Shown here one piece after another: positions 27,309-35,824 of a stretch of 64,000 nucleotides of DNA; the stretch's first letter is position 1; every line of letters begins with the position of its first letter. Origin of the DNA: Stenotrophomonas rhizophila (GTDB taxonomy: Bacteria > Pseudomonadota > Gammaproteobacteria > Xanthomonadales > Xanthomonadaceae); the NCBI RefSeq assembly GCF_001704155.1, contig NZ_CP016294.1:3841501-3905500 (forward strand). Direction: 5' to 3'. Under the pieces are notes generated by a model. The model was given only the letters and a program-made list of their open reading frames with translations. It had not been told where the DNA came from and searched no databases. The position numbers were made by a program, and so were the translations under genes.

Positions 27309-28325
27309 ATGTTGAGCCAGCACCTGCTGTTCTTCTTTGCCATGCTCGGCGCCTTCAATGGCATCGGACTGGCCGCGTTCCTGTGGTGGCGTGCGAGGGG
27401 AAAGCCCGCGCTGCGCTGGCTGTCGCTGCTGATCCTGGCGGTCGGCGTGCGCACTGGCAAATCGGTTGCCTTCCATTTCTGGCCTGATATTCCGAGGATC
27501 GTCCTGCAGTTCGGCCTGACCGCCTGCTTCATGATCGGTCCGTGCCTGTTTTTCCTGGTGCGGTCATGCCAGAGCGACACATCCGGACCGAGCCTGCTGG
27601 ACCGCTGGCATATCGCCGGGCTGGTCATCCTCGCCGTCGGGGTGAATGTGTTCCTGCCCTACACCGGGCATCCCGCGCTATGGCGCCATGTCATCACTCC
27701 CGGCATCAACTACGTCTGGCTCGGCTACCTGCTGCTTGCATCCGTCCAGCTGTTCCGCCATCGCACCCGGTTGGCAGGCGCGCCGACCGGTCCGCTGCTG
27801 CTGGGCGCACTGGCGGGGGTGTGGGTCATCTGGATTGCGTACTTCACCGCTGGATACACCTCCTACATCGTCGGCGCACTGTCCTTCACTTTCGTGCTGG
27901 CATCGAGCGTGGTGGTGTACCTGCGCCAGCGCGCCGGCCAGGCCACGGTGGAACCCTACCAGGACCGCCGCATTGCCGAGCCGGAGGCCACCATGCAGTT
28001 GCAGGCCCTTGCCGAGCTGATGGCGAAGGAACGGCTGCACCTGGACCCTGGTCTTACCCTGCCCCGATTGGCCCGACGGCTGGGCATGCCACAGACCCGG
28101 CTGTCGCAGCTCCTCAACGACAACAACCAGACCTCGTTCAAGCAGTACCTGGCCCAGCTGCGGGTGCTGGAGGCCAAGGTGCTCCTGCGCCAGCTGCCGC
28201 CCAGACCGCTGGAGCTGGTGGCCGAACAGGCCGGTTTCCAGTCGATGTCCACCTTCCACAGCGCCTTCAAAAAGCACGAGGGGATCACCCCGGCGGCGTT
28301 CCGCGCGGCCGCAACCGTCTCCTGA
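27309..28325 (+). CDS. Membrane-bound AraC-family transcriptional regulator
   Basis: A 338-residue protein that joins about seven N-terminal membrane helices (residues 5-220, for example LFFFAMLGAFNGIGLAAFLWW and FGLTACFMIGPCLFFLV) to a C-terminal AraC-type double HTH (about 235-335, LARRLGMPQTRLSQLLNDNNQTSFKQYLAQLRV, then ELVAEQAGFQSMSTFHSAFKKHEGITPAAFR). The start is ATG 27309, where the first helix begins. The regulator would sense in the membrane and bind DNA from there. It follows the sensor kinase by 87 nt and precedes the secreted DJ-1-like gene, a likely target. Confidence 0.85.
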   Translation: MLSQHLLFFFAMLGAFNGIGLAAFLWWRARGKPALRWLSLLILAVGVRTGKSVAFHFWPDIPRIVLQFGLTACFMIGPCLFFLVRSCQSDTSGPSLLDRWHIAGLVILAVGVNVFLPYTGHPALWRHVITPGINYVWLGYLLLASVQLFRHRTRLAGAPTGPLLLGALAGVWVIWIAYFTAGYTSYIVGALSFTFVLASSVVVYLRQRAGQATVEPYQDRRIAEPEATMQLQALAELMAKERLHLDPGLTLPRLARRLGMPQTRLSQLLNDNNQTSFKQYLAQLRVLEAKVLLRQLPPRPLELVAEQAGFQSMSTFHSAFKKHEGITPAAFRAAATVS

Positions 28326-28352
28326 AATGGATTCCAGCACTCCGGGAAATGG

Positions 28353-28373
28353 TTTCAAGATATTGATCTGAAA
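28353..28373. promoter_or_regulatory. Imperfect palindrome upstream of the secreted DJ-1-like gene
   Basis: TTTC-A-AGAT / ATTG / ATCT-GAAA forms a palindrome with one bulged base, in an A/T-rich patch 43 nt before ATG 28417. It could be an operator for the AraC-type regulator encoded just upstream. The support is positional only. Confidence 0.3.
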
Positions 28374-28416
28374 GCGATTGGCTAGCGTAGCGGCTCCTCC
28401 CTGCGAGCCAGCGCCC

Positions 28417-29235
28417 ATGCTCACTTCCCGCTACCTCCTCTCCCTGCTGCTTCTGCTGTTCTGCAACTTCACCGGCGGGGTCTGCCTGGCCGACGCGTCC
28501 GCCGACCCGCGCGGTGCCGATCAACAGCGCGTTCTTTTCATCGTGTCCAGCAGCAAGGTCCACGGGACCTCCAGCCTGCCCGCCAGCGTCAGCTTCGGCG
28601 AGGTCGTGCACGCATGGGACACCTTCCATGCCGCCGGCTATGCGGTGGACTTCGTCTCGCCCGACGGCGGCGCCGTCCCGTTCCTGGACGCCTATGTCGG
28701 CGATGAGGTGAAAGCACGCCTGGAGGACCCGCGCATCATGACCGGCCTGCGCAACACCGCCACCCCGGCCCAGATCGATCCCGCCCGCTACCGCGCCGTG
28801 TACTACGTCGGTGGCAGCAATGCCATGTACGGCGTGCCGGACAACACCGCCCTGCAGCGCATCGCCATGCACGTGTATGAGCGCAACGGGGGGGTGGTGT
28901 CGGCGGTCTGCCACGGCACGGCCGGCATCGTGAACCTCACCTTGGCCAGCGGCCAGAACCTGCTGGCCGGCAAGCGCATCACCGGGTTCCCCGAGCAGCA
29001 CGAGCAGCAGGACGCGGCCTACTTCCAGCAGTTCCCGTTCCTGATGGGCCAGACCGTCAAAGCGCGCGGCGGCCTGTTCAGTGCCATCGACAGCGAAGCG
29101 CCCTACATCCAGACCGACGGCCGCGTGGTCACGGGCCAGAACTACGCCTCTGCAAAGCCCGTCGCCGAGGCCGTAGTCGAAGTCCTGCGCATGCAGGCCG
29201 CACAGCCGCAGAAGCCCGTCGCGGCGACCAACTGA
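28417..29235 (+). CDS. Secreted DJ-1/PfpI-family protein
   Basis: A 272-residue DJ-1/PfpI-fold protein with a signal peptide (about residues 1-24, ending VCLADA). The nucleophile elbow is VSAVCHGTAGIVNL and the expected acidic residue is in SFGEVVHAW. The order of motifs matches the Hsp31-like type seen at 19285-19968, but this one is exported, which is uncommon for the family. ATG 28417 was chosen because the signal peptide begins there. It is next to an AraC-type regulator, a frequent arrangement for DJ-1-fold genes. The substrate is unknown. Confidence 0.82.
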   Translation: MLTSRYLLSLLLLLFCNFTGGVCLADASADPRGADQQRVLFIVSSSKVHGTSSLPASVSFGEVVHAWDTFHAAGYAVDFVSPDGGAVPFLDAYVGDEVKARLEDPRIMTGLRNTATPAQIDPARYRAVYYVGGSNAMYGVPDNTALQRIAMHVYERNGGVVSAVCHGTAGIVNLTLASGQNLLAGKRITGFPEQHEQQDAAYFQQFPFLMGQTVKARGGLFSAIDSEAPYIQTDGRVVTGQNYASAKPVAEAVVEVLRMQAAQPQKPVAATN

Positions 29236-29282
29236 TCGCCGAGTGCGATTGCCCAGACACACCACTCATACCCAGGAAAGCC

Positions 29283-29732
29283 ATGAACACCATGTTCCGA
29301 TCCCTTTGCCTGTCCGCCGCCCTCGTCCTGACCCCCACCGCCGTGATGGCGCAGACCACGGACCGTGAGGCAGTGGACCAGGTCATGCAGACGATGATGC
29401 GGGGCTTCGAAGCCGGCGACCCGACATTGATCCTGCAGGTGCTGAACAAGGACGGCGTGGTGGTGGGCTACTCACCCGTCACCAAGGCCCTGTCCCAGAT
29501 AAGCGCCGAAGAGTGGGCCAAGGGCTTCCCCGGCAAACCCGCCGACGACGAAGACAAGCGCCACCGCCGCTACGAGATCCTGGATGTCACCGAGACCGGC
29601 GCGCAGGTGAAGGTGATGCTCGATTACCCGCGTTGGGATGGCGTGGACTACCTCGCGCTGGCGAAGATCGACGGCAAGTGGATGATCATCAGCAAATCGT
29701 GGAGCGGCAAGAGCAAGCCTGCGGCGCCGTAA
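29283..29732 (+). CDS. Secreted NTF2-like (DUF4440/SnoaL-type) protein
   Basis: A 149-residue exported protein: signal peptide ending VMAQ (about 1-23), then one NTF2-like domain. The helix DREAVDQVMQTMMRGFEAGDPTLILQVL and the strands MLDYPRWDGVDYLALAKIDGKWMIISKSWS match the DUF4440/lumazine-binding-like pattern. AGGAAAG precedes the ATG. It is 47 nt after the secreted DJ-1-like gene, so the two may form an operon under the AraC-type regulator. No catalytic residues can be assigned. Confidence 0.78.
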   Translation: MNTMFRSLCLSAALVLTPTAVMAQTTDREAVDQVMQTMMRGFEAGDPTLILQVLNKDGVVVGYSPVTKALSQISAEEWAKGFPGKPADDEDKRHRRYEILDVTETGAQVKVMLDYPRWDGVDYLALAKIDGKWMIISKSWSGKSKPAAP

Positions 29733-29735
29733 GCA

Positions 29736-29764
29736 TTGAAGGCGCCGCCAAACGGCGCCTTCAA
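29736..29764 (+). terminator. Terminator-like hairpin after the NTF2-like gene
   Basis: Perfect 11-bp stem TTGAAGGCGCC / GGCGCCTTCAA with a 7-nt loop, directly after the stop. It ends the 28.4-29.7 kb transcript and faces the convergent gene at 29828. Confidence 0.7.
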
Positions 29765-29827
29765 CCTATCCCGCGCCACTCGCCACATGCCTTGGCCTGT
29801 TCGTACCAGTCGACCATGCCAAGGTCA

Positions 29828-30421
29828 TCAAGCCCACTGCGTCGGAGTGCGCGCGGCGAAGCAGTCGGAATAGCGCGCATGCTCGGCGCGTACTATCGCC
29901 TGGGCGTGGTCGAACACCGACGCTTCGAACGCCAGGCCGCCCTGCGTCACAGGATTGAGCGCGCCGCCAATGGCATAGTCCAGCACTTTGGGTCTGCGAC
30001 CAAGGATGTCGAATGCATCGCTGAGCACGCCGATGTTGACTGAGCCCAGTTTCGGGTTGCTTTGTGCGAGCAGCCCACTGAGCCATCCAACGTAGTACCC
30101 GTCGAGCAAGGGAAGCAGCTTCACCTTTGATCCGTGGAAGGCGGCCGCTTTGGAATTTGTAAGTCGGCTCAATTTGTCCCGGTCCGAGCCCGACATGACC
30201 AGCATGAGGCGGATGTCATCGGGCTGGTTGAGGGTGTCGCGTGCGGCCTTCAATTCCTTCAGCACATCCTCACCATCAATTGCGGCTTGGTGACGCCCGC
30301 CGAACCGCTCCGCCACGCAGGTGGGCGGCACCGACGTCAGCAGCTCCACCGGCTCCGCCGGGCGGGCGCGGGCTGCGCCGGCAGCCATCAAGCACGACAC
30401 CAGCACTGCACTCCATTTCAT
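29828..30421 (-). CDS. Hypothetical exported protein (197 aa)
   Basis: I do not recognise this family. A plausible signal peptide (MKWSAVLVSCLMAAGAARA) is followed by about 178 residues with two cysteines (Cys in PPTCVAER and SDCFAART) that could form a disulfide. The middle has DDIRLMLVMSGSDRDKLSRL and VLDYAIGGALNPVTQ. Codon use is in line with GC-rich neighbours, though slightly less biased. It faces the NTF2-like gene convergently. No catalytic motif is seen. Confidence 0.65.
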   Translation of the reverse strand: MKWSAVLVSCLMAAGAARARPAEPVELLTSVPPTCVAERFGGRHQAAIDGEDVLKELKAARDTLNQPDDIRLMLVMSGSDRDKLSRLTNSKAAAFHGSKVKLLPLLDGYYVGWLSGLLAQSNPKLGSVNIGVLSDAFDILGRRPKVLDYAIGGALNPVTQGGLAFEASVFDHAQAIVRAEHARYSDCFAARTPTQWA

Positions 30422-30513
30422 CGTAGCTCTCCTCGGGTTCAGCCGACCATGGCGGACGGTTCAGCGACGGTCGAGATGCGACATCCCCTGCGGCACAAGC
30501 GGTGGACCACAAA

Positions 30514-30531
30514 TTCAAACGATCGCTTGAA
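30514..30531. promoter_or_regulatory. 18-bp palindrome upstream of aroQ
   Basis: TTCAAACGATCGCTTGAA has 8 of 9 paired positions, 76 nt before the aroQ start and 92 nt from the divergent gene. It could be an operator in this 186-nt gap, which otherwise holds nothing recognisable. Confidence 0.3.
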
Positions 30532-30607
30532 ACGCCCGTAACTTCGCCGAACTGGACACGATCCACCGGTTCCGCCAGACTCCGCCCTTTCCTGTTCTCT
30601 GGCTCCC

Positions 30608-31051
30608 ATGGCGAAACTGCTGGTCCTGCATGGCCCCAACCTCAACCTGCTCGGTACGCGCGAGCCGGGGGTGTATGGGCACACCACGCTGGCGCAGATC
30701 GACCAGGCCCTGCTGGCTCAGGCGCAGGGCGCCGGGCACGCGGTGGAAAGCCTGCAGTCCAACGCCGAGCACGTGCTGGTGGACAGGGTGCAGGCCGCCC
30801 GTACCGACGGTACCACCTTCATCCTGATCAATCCGGCTGCGTTCACCCACACCTCGGTCGCCCTGCGCGATGCGCTGGCGGCGGTGGATGTGCCGTTCAT
30901 CGAAATCCACCTGTCCAACCCGCACGCCCGCGAACCGTTCCGCCAGCACAGCTACTTCAGCGACAAGGCGGTAGGCGTGATCTGCGGCTTTGGCGCCGAC
31001 AGCTACCGCTACGCGATGGACGCGGCGCTGGTGCGGCTGGCCGCCGCCTGA
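30608..31051 (+). CDS. aroQ: Type II 3-dehydroquinate dehydratase
   Basis: Third step of the shikimate pathway: 3-dehydroquinate to 3-dehydroshikimate. A 147-residue dodecameric type II enzyme. Family features are [18 protein letters not shown] (catalytic Tyr at about 23), [19 protein letters not shown] (active-site Asn) and [24 protein letters not shown] (catalytic His region). The length is normal. It precedes accB by 63 nt, the common aroQ-accB-accC order in gammaproteobacteria. Confidence 0.95.
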   Translation: MAKLLVLHGPNLNLLGTREPGVYGHTTLAQIDQALLAQAQGAGHAVESLQSNAEHVLVDRVQAARTDGTTFILINPAAFTHTSVALRDALAAVDVPFIEIHLSNPHAREPFRQHSYFSDKAVGVICGFGADSYRYAMDAALVRLAAA

Positions 31052-31114
31052 AACCCCATTGACCCGAGCGCTCCGCGCTTCCCACCACACTGACATCAAA
31101 CACCAGAGGCCCCT

Positions 31115-31603
31115 ATGGATCTCCGCAAAATCAAGAAGCTGATCGACCTGTTGGAAGAGTCGAACCTTGCCGAAATCGAAATCAAGGAAGGCGAAGAATC
31201 CGTCCGCCTGTCGCGCGCCCCGGTGTCGGGCTACGGCATGGTGCCGGCCCAGCCGCAGATGATGATGGCCCCGGCCCCGGCCCAGCCGGCCGCCCAGGCG
31301 ATGCCGATGCAGTCGCCGACCGAAGCCTCCACCGGCGGTACCGCCAAGCCGGGCCCGGCGCTGCCGGATGGCCACGTGCTGCGCTCGCCGATGGTCGGCA
31401 CGTTCTACACCTCGTCCGCACCGGACAAGCCGGCCTTCGTCACCATTGGCCAGCAGGTCAAGGCCGGCGAAACGCTGGCGATCATCGAAGCGATGAAGAT
31501 GTTCAACCCGATCGAAGCCGATGCTTCCGGCACCATCGTGGCCATCCTGGCTGAAAACGGCCTTCCGGTCGAATTTGACCAGCCGCTGTTCGTGATCGGC
31601 TAA
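31115..31603 (+). CDS. accB: Biotin carboxyl carrier protein of acetyl-CoA carboxylase
   Basis: Carries biotin between the carboxylase and transcarboxylase of acetyl-CoA carboxylase, the first step of fatty-acid synthesis. A 162-residue BCCP: N-terminal helical part ([33 protein letters not shown]), a Pro/Ala-rich linker (about 45-85), and a C-terminal biotinyl domain with EAMKMFNP, where the Lys is biotinylated. It precedes accC by 10 nt. Confidence 0.96.
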   Translation: MDLRKIKKLIDLLEESNLAEIEIKEGEESVRLSRAPVSGYGMVPAQPQMMMAPAPAQPAAQAMPMQSPTEASTGGTAKPGPALPDGHVLRSPMVGTFYTSSAPDKPAFVTIGQQVKAGETLAIIEAMKMFNPIEADASGTIVAILAENGLPVEFDQPLFVIG

Positions 31604-31613
31604 GGATCCGTCC

Positions 31614-32981
31614 ATGCTCGACAAAGTCGTTATTGCCAACCGAGGGGAGATCGCGCTGCGCATCCTGCGCGCGTGCCATACCCTGGGCATCCGCACGGTG
31701 GCCGTGCATTCCACGGTCGACCGCAACCTCAAGCACGTGGCCATGGCAGACGAGTCGGTCTGCATTGGTCCGGCGCCGTCGCCGCAGAGCTACCTCAACA
31801 TTCCGGCGCTGATCGCGGCGGCGGAAGTCACCGATGCCCAGGCCATCCACCCGGGTTACGGTTTCCTGTCGGAAAACGCCGACTTCGCCGAGCGCGTCGA
31901 AGAATCCGGCTTCATCTTCATCGGCCCCAAGGCCGACACCATCCGCATGATGGGTGACAAGGTCGAAGCGATCCGCGCGATGAAGGCCGCCGGCGTGCCG
32001 TGCGTGCCGGGTTCGGGCGGCCCGCTGGGCGAAGACATCGTGGCCAACACCAAGATCGCCCGTGAGATCGGCTACCCGGTCATCATCAAGGCGGCCGGTG
32101 GCGGCGGCGGTCGCGGCATGCGCGTGGTGCATGCCGAGGCATCGCTGAAGACCTCCATTGAAACCACCAAGAGCGAGGCCAAGGCCGCGTTCGGCAATGG
32201 TGAGGTCTACATGGAGAAGTTCCTGGAGAATCCGCGCCACGTGGAAATCCAGGTGCTGGCCGATGGCCAGGGCAACGCCATCCACCTCGGTGAGCGCGAC
32301 TGCTCCATGCAGCGCCGCCACCAGAAGGTGGTGGAAGAAGCGCCGGCACCGGGCATCAGCGCCGAACAGCGCGAAGAGATCGGCAAGGTCTGCACCGAAG
32401 CCTGCGTGCGCATCGGTTACCGCGGCGCGGGCACCTTCGAGTTCCTCTACGAAGACGGCCGCTTCTACTTCATCGAAATGAACACCCGCATCCAGGTGGA
32501 GCACCCGGTAACCGAAATGGTGACCGGCATCGACCTGGTGGTGGAGCAGCTGAAGATCGCCGCCGGCCACAAGCTCAGCATCAAGCAGAGCGATGTGGTG
32601 CTCACCGGCCATGCGATCGAATGCCGCATCAACGCTGAAGATGCCGAAACCTTCGTGCCGAGCCCGGGCCTGATCACCGCGTTCCATCCGCCTGGCGGTC
32701 CGGGTGTGCGCGTGGATACGCACATCTATGCCGGCTACCGCGTGCCGTCGAACTACGACTCGATGATCGGCAAGCTGATCGTGCACGGGCCGGATCGCGA
32801 AACGGCCATCGCGCGCATGCGCGTGGCGCTGAGCGAAATGGTGGTGGACGGGATCAAGACCAACGTGGCGCTGCAGCAGCGCATCATGCGGGACAAGGGC
32901 TTCCAGGCCGGTGGGCAGAACATCCATTACCTGGAGAAGCGGCTGGCCGAGCGCAAGAACAAGTCGATTGCATTGACCTGA
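31614..32981 (+). CDS. accC: Biotin carboxylase subunit of acetyl-CoA carboxylase
   Basis: ATP-dependent carboxylation of BCCP biotin. A 455-residue ATP-grasp protein with the opening [29 protein letters not shown], the glycine-rich loop [30 protein letters not shown] and the [21 protein letters not shown] metal/ATP site. Length matches E. coli AccC (449). It is co-transcribed with accB and ends at a clear terminator. Confidence 0.97.
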   Translation: MLDKVVIANRGEIALRILRACHTLGIRTVAVHSTVDRNLKHVAMADESVCIGPAPSPQSYLNIPALIAAAEVTDAQAIHPGYGFLSENADFAERVEESGFIFIGPKADTIRMMGDKVEAIRAMKAAGVPCVPGSGGPLGEDIVANTKIAREIGYPVIIKAAGGGGGRGMRVVHAEASLKTSIETTKSEAKAAFGNGEVYMEKFLENPRHVEIQVLADGQGNAIHLGERDCSMQRRHQKVVEEAPAPGISAEQREEIGKVCTEACVRIGYRGAGTFEFLYEDGRFYFIEMNTRIQVEHPVTEMVTGIDLVVEQLKIAAGHKLSIKQSDVVLTGHAIECRINAEDAETFVPSPGLITAFHPPGGPGVRVDTHIYAGYRVPSNYDSMIGKLIVHGPDRETAIARMRVALSEMVVDGIKTNVALQQRIMRDKGFQAGGQNIHYLEKRLAERKNKSIALT

Positions 32982-33007
32982 TCCGTTCGGTGGTGGATTG
33001 AACAGGG

Positions 33008-33030
33008 AGGCGGGCATTGCCCGCCTTTCT
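33008..33030 (+). terminator. Rho-independent terminator of accBC
   Basis: Stem AGGCGGGC / GCCCGCCT with a 3-nt loop ATT, followed by TTTCT. It lies 27 nt past the accC stop. A strong intrinsic terminator form. Confidence 0.85.
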
Positions 33031-33084
33031 GCTTTATTGCGTCATGGGTGACTCACTGTTGCCGGGTGATCCTGCTCTACATGG

Positions 33085-33106
33085 GCCGACCAACGGTCGG
33101 CGCTAC
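33085..33106 (-). repeat. SMAG-like GTAG palindrome downstream of accC
   Basis: GCCGACC (33085-33091), AAC, GGTCGGC (33095-33101), then GCTAC. On the minus strand it reads GTAG-C followed by the stem, matching other GTAG palindromes in the window. It lies in the 143-nt gap between accC and the convergent toxin-like gene. Confidence 0.65.
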
Positions 33107-33124
33107 CCGGGCAGCGCGCGGTGC

Positions 33125-35305
33125 TCAATCGCGCAGCGGGATGGCCAGCAGCGGCTGCGCGCCGAGGGTACCCATGGCCTGCCGTGCGGCGCCCAGCTCT
33201 TCCAGGTGCAGCTCGCCGGGTGCCTTGGCGATGACCTTGAACAGCACGTTGTTGCCGATCATGACCTGCGCTTCGTCCTGCAGCGAGAGCAGGCCGGTGG
33301 GATGGGCATGCTGGCGCATGGCAAGGGTCACCAGGGTGGTGGCGCCCCGCACGCTGTTGCTGTTGGCTGCAGCGGCGGCATGCACCGCACGCCCACGGTC
33401 ACCGCTGGCCACCAGGAATGTGCGGCTGTACAGCGTCTGCCCTTCCTGCAGGCCGGCGAACTGCGCGGCATCCAGCGCCAGCGCCGTGTACACCCGGCCG
33501 GCGTGCGGCGGAATGCGCGCCAGGGCGCGGTTGATGCGCGCCACCGCCTGCTCCGAATCGCGGAACACAGGCTGCAGGCTGCCGTATTGCAGGAAATCGT
33601 CCATGGAGCGGCGGCGCCAGGTGAGGTAGCTGCGGATGGCGGCGCGCTGCAGCTGGCTCAACCGCAGCCGCGCGTTCTGCGCCACGGCGCTTTCATACAC
33701 CTGCGCCGCTTCCAGGCTGGGCATGCCGCGATATTCCACGTTGAACTCGGCCTGGGTCATGAAGCGATGCTCCTGCGCCGGAATCGCCTGGCGGATGTCG
33801 ACAATGCGGTGCGCCGGGTGATTTCGGCGATGCAGGCGGCCGGCACCGGCGCCGCGTGGCAGGTACACCGAAATCCGCTGGGTGTGCTCGTCCACCTGGC
33901 GCAGGCGCACGCGGAAGTAGCGGTCGTTGAAACGCAGGTAGTGGCGCAGCCGGTTGCCTTGGCGGCTCATGTACCAGCCTGGCCGGCCCACATCGGGCAC
34001 GATGCCCCGTCGGCGCGCCTGGTGCTCGCCCAGCGCCTGCCCGTGATGGGTCTCCAGCTGGCGGGACAGTTCCGGCGAGAACTCGGGTGGCAGCGCGGCG
34101 CAGACGTCGCCCGGTGCCCGGCGACAGCGCAGCGTGCGGACAGGCTTGGGGGCTTCCTCGCGCAGCTGGTAGACGCCGTCGCGCTTGACCAGTTCCAGCG
34201 CGCCGATGCGCAGGCCCAGTCCATCGGTCAGCGTGGCGGCGTAGTAGCGCCCATCCACGCACACGGCGTTGCCTGCAAGCTGCGCGGCCGGATCGTTGTA
34301 GTACAGGATGCCATCGGGTCCAAGCAGGTCCAGGCGCAGCCGGGCATGCTCGATTGGCGCCTGCTGATGCACCCGCCCGGCCAGGTGGTCGAACACCGCA
34401 ATGGAGCTGTCCGCGCGGTGCACGCTGGACGTTGCCGGCCGTGTGGCCGGTGCGCGTTTCCATTGCCAGTCGCCGGTATCGAAGATCACATCGACGGTGC
34501 CATGATCGGTCAGCACCTGCAGCCGCCCCTCACTGATGCTGAGATCCCGTTCGGCACCCTCAAACCGCACCTGGACGCGGCCGTGGTGCAGGTCGGCGGT
34601 GGTCTGGCGGATCGTCATGCCCGGCCGCCGAGGCGCAACCGGCGGGGTGTCACTTTCGCCAGAGCCACGCGACGCGGCGGCGGCTGGCACCGGCTCCTCG
34701 GCTTCCGGTCCTGCGGGTGCGCCGGGTTCGAGTCCATGCATGCCGCCCAGCACCATCACCGCGTCGGTCAGCTCGCTCCGATCGAGTGGTTGATGGTCGA
34801 GCACATCGGCGCCCATATCGAGTACGACCGCCGCCTCCTGCATGCCCAGCACGCTGCGCCCGCCCAGCATGGCAGCTTCGGCCAGGGTGGAGAGCGCATC
34901 CCCCACCTGCAGCAGCGCGCGCATGCCCGTGCCCAACGGCGGCGCACACCGTACTCCTTCGTGCCGTAGCCACGCGGTGCGGGTGTCGCTGAACAGCTCG
35001 GTCACCGGGCTGCGCAACAAGCCCGCGACGCCATGCAGCACGCCCGGCAGGCTCGGCGAGACAGGCACCGGGATGCAGTTGGCCGGGCGTGCGCTGGGAG
35101 CTGCGTGCGCTGGCAGCGGCCGCGCGGTGCTCAGTGGCAGCCTCGCGGCATTGGTCACCGTCAGCACCGCCGCCAGGGCCTGCATGGGTGTTTCAACGCG
35201 ACGGATGACGGTGGGGTCCACCGGCTGCGGCTGCGGACCGGTGACAGGACTGCGGGCGTGGAAGCGACCGGCGGCATGCCGGTGATCGACTGCGGTGGTG
35301 GGCAT
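33125..35305 (-). CDS. Toxin/effector-like protein with a degenerate ADP-ribosyltransferase-like C-terminus
   Basis: A 726-residue protein without clear signal peptide or membrane helix. About residues 1-225 are Pro/Ala-rich and disordered-looking. The middle (about 235-520) has beta-rich stretches such as DGILYYNDPAAQLAGNAVCVDGRYYAA and RLRHYLRFNDRYFRVRLR, reminiscent of linker modules in large effector-like proteins. The last 110 residues resemble an ADP-ribosyltransferase of the R-S-E type, but all three signature positions differ: VYTAL where VYRGL is expected, TFLVAS where F-STS is expected, and DEAQVMIGNN where ExE-VLxPP is expected. It may be an inactive or altered-activity toxin. The fold is an inference from motif alignment by eye. 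No immunity gene is evident. Confidence 0.55.
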   Translation of the reverse strand: MPTTAVDHRHAAGRFHARSPVTGPQPQPVDPTVIRRVETPMQALAAVLTVTNAARLPLSTARPLPAHAAPSARPANCIPVPVSPSLPGVLHGVAGLLRSPVTELFSDTRTAWLRHEGVRCAPPLGTGMRALLQVGDALSTLAEAAMLGGRSVLGMQEAAVVLDMGADVLDHQPLDRSELTDAVMVLGGMHGLEPGAPAGPEAEEPVPAAAASRGSGESDTPPVAPRRPGMTIRQTTADLHHGRVQVRFEGAERDLSISEGRLQVLTDHGTVDVIFDTGDWQWKRAPATRPATSSVHRADSSIAVFDHLAGRVHQQAPIEHARLRLDLLGPDGILYYNDPAAQLAGNAVCVDGRYYAATLTDGLGLRIGALELVKRDGVYQLREEAPKPVRTLRCRRAPGDVCAALPPEFSPELSRQLETHHGQALGEHQARRRGIVPDVGRPGWYMSRQGNRLRHYLRFNDRYFRVRLRQVDEHTQRISVYLPRGAGAGRLHRRNHPAHRIVDIRQAIPAQEHRFMTQAEFNVEYRGMPSLEAAQVYESAVAQNARLRLSQLQRAAIRSYLTWRRRSMDDFLQYGSLQPVFRDSEQAVARINRALARIPPHAGRVYTALALDAAQFAGLQEGQTLYSRTFLVASGDRGRAVHAAAAANSNSVRGATTLVTLAMRQHAHPTGLLSLQDEAQVMIGNNVLFKVIAKAPGELHLEELGAARQAMGTLGAQPLLAIPLRD

Positions 35306-35452
35306 GGAGGGCTCGTTCAGAAGGCGAGCCCGATGAGATCGAAGCTACGCCTTTCTGTCCAAGCGAATATCCCTACCGGGATCGCATCTCTGATAGGCGT
35401 GGACAATCGCTGATGCGACCCAGGCCCCGCAGCGGGGTGCCAAGGCCCTGCA

Positions 35453-35824
35453 TCAGCGGCTGGCGTCGGCGGCCGTGATCTGGGTGTCCTTGACCGGCGC
35501 CACGCCCAGCGACGACGTCGGGTCGACGATCACCATGGTTTCGGTCGAGCCGTCCGGCCAGACCACCTGGAACGTACTGCCCGCCGGCAACGAAGCGAAG
35601 GGCATGCCGCTCTGCGCGCGGTACACCGCAGCCACCTGGCTGGCACCGGCGCGGCGCACGTCTTCGTGTGCCTTCACCGAGGTCAGGGTCACCTTCGACA
35701 ACTTCCGGTAGCGGTCATCGTAGGTGTCGATCATGACCAGGCCCACGGCACCGGCCGAGTAGGCCACGAACAATGCCACCCAGAACCAGAACTTGGCACC
35801 ATGCAGGAATCGACGGTAATTCAT
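35453..35824 (-). CDS. Hypothetical small membrane-anchored protein
   Basis: Unrecognised 123-residue protein. One N-terminal membrane helix (about 10-33, FWFWVALFVAYSAGAVGLVMI) is followed by a soluble domain with VVWPDGSTETMVIVDPTSSLGV, which looks like a small beta-domain. It overlaps the stop of the preceding gene by 4 nt (ATGA), so the two are co-translated. No function can be proposed beyond a periplasmic accessory role. Confidence 0.7.
   Translation of the reverse strand: MNYRRFLHGAKFWFWVALFVAYSAGAVGLVMIDTYDDRYRKLSKVTLTSVKAHEDVRRAGASQVAAVYRAQSGMPFASLPAGSTFQVVWPDGSTETMVIVDPTSSLGVAPVKDTQITAADASR

Noticed and set aside
34715..34745. tRNA-like GGTTCGA sequence
   Set aside because: It lies inside the coding sequence of the toxin-like gene and no cloverleaf can be formed around it.
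33017..34969. A 650-codon plus-strand frame opposite the toxin-like gene
   Set aside because: It starts inside the accC terminator/SMAG region and has antisense-type composition. The minus-strand frame has a coherent domain pattern.
35306..35452. Plant-inducible-promoter (PIP) box before the toxin-like gene
   Set aside because: A TTCGC is present on the minus strand, but no second TTCGN half-site occurs 15 nt away; the nearest TTCGA is 19 nt away. An ATCCC-N4-GGGAT repeat at 35369-35382 is too short to interpret.
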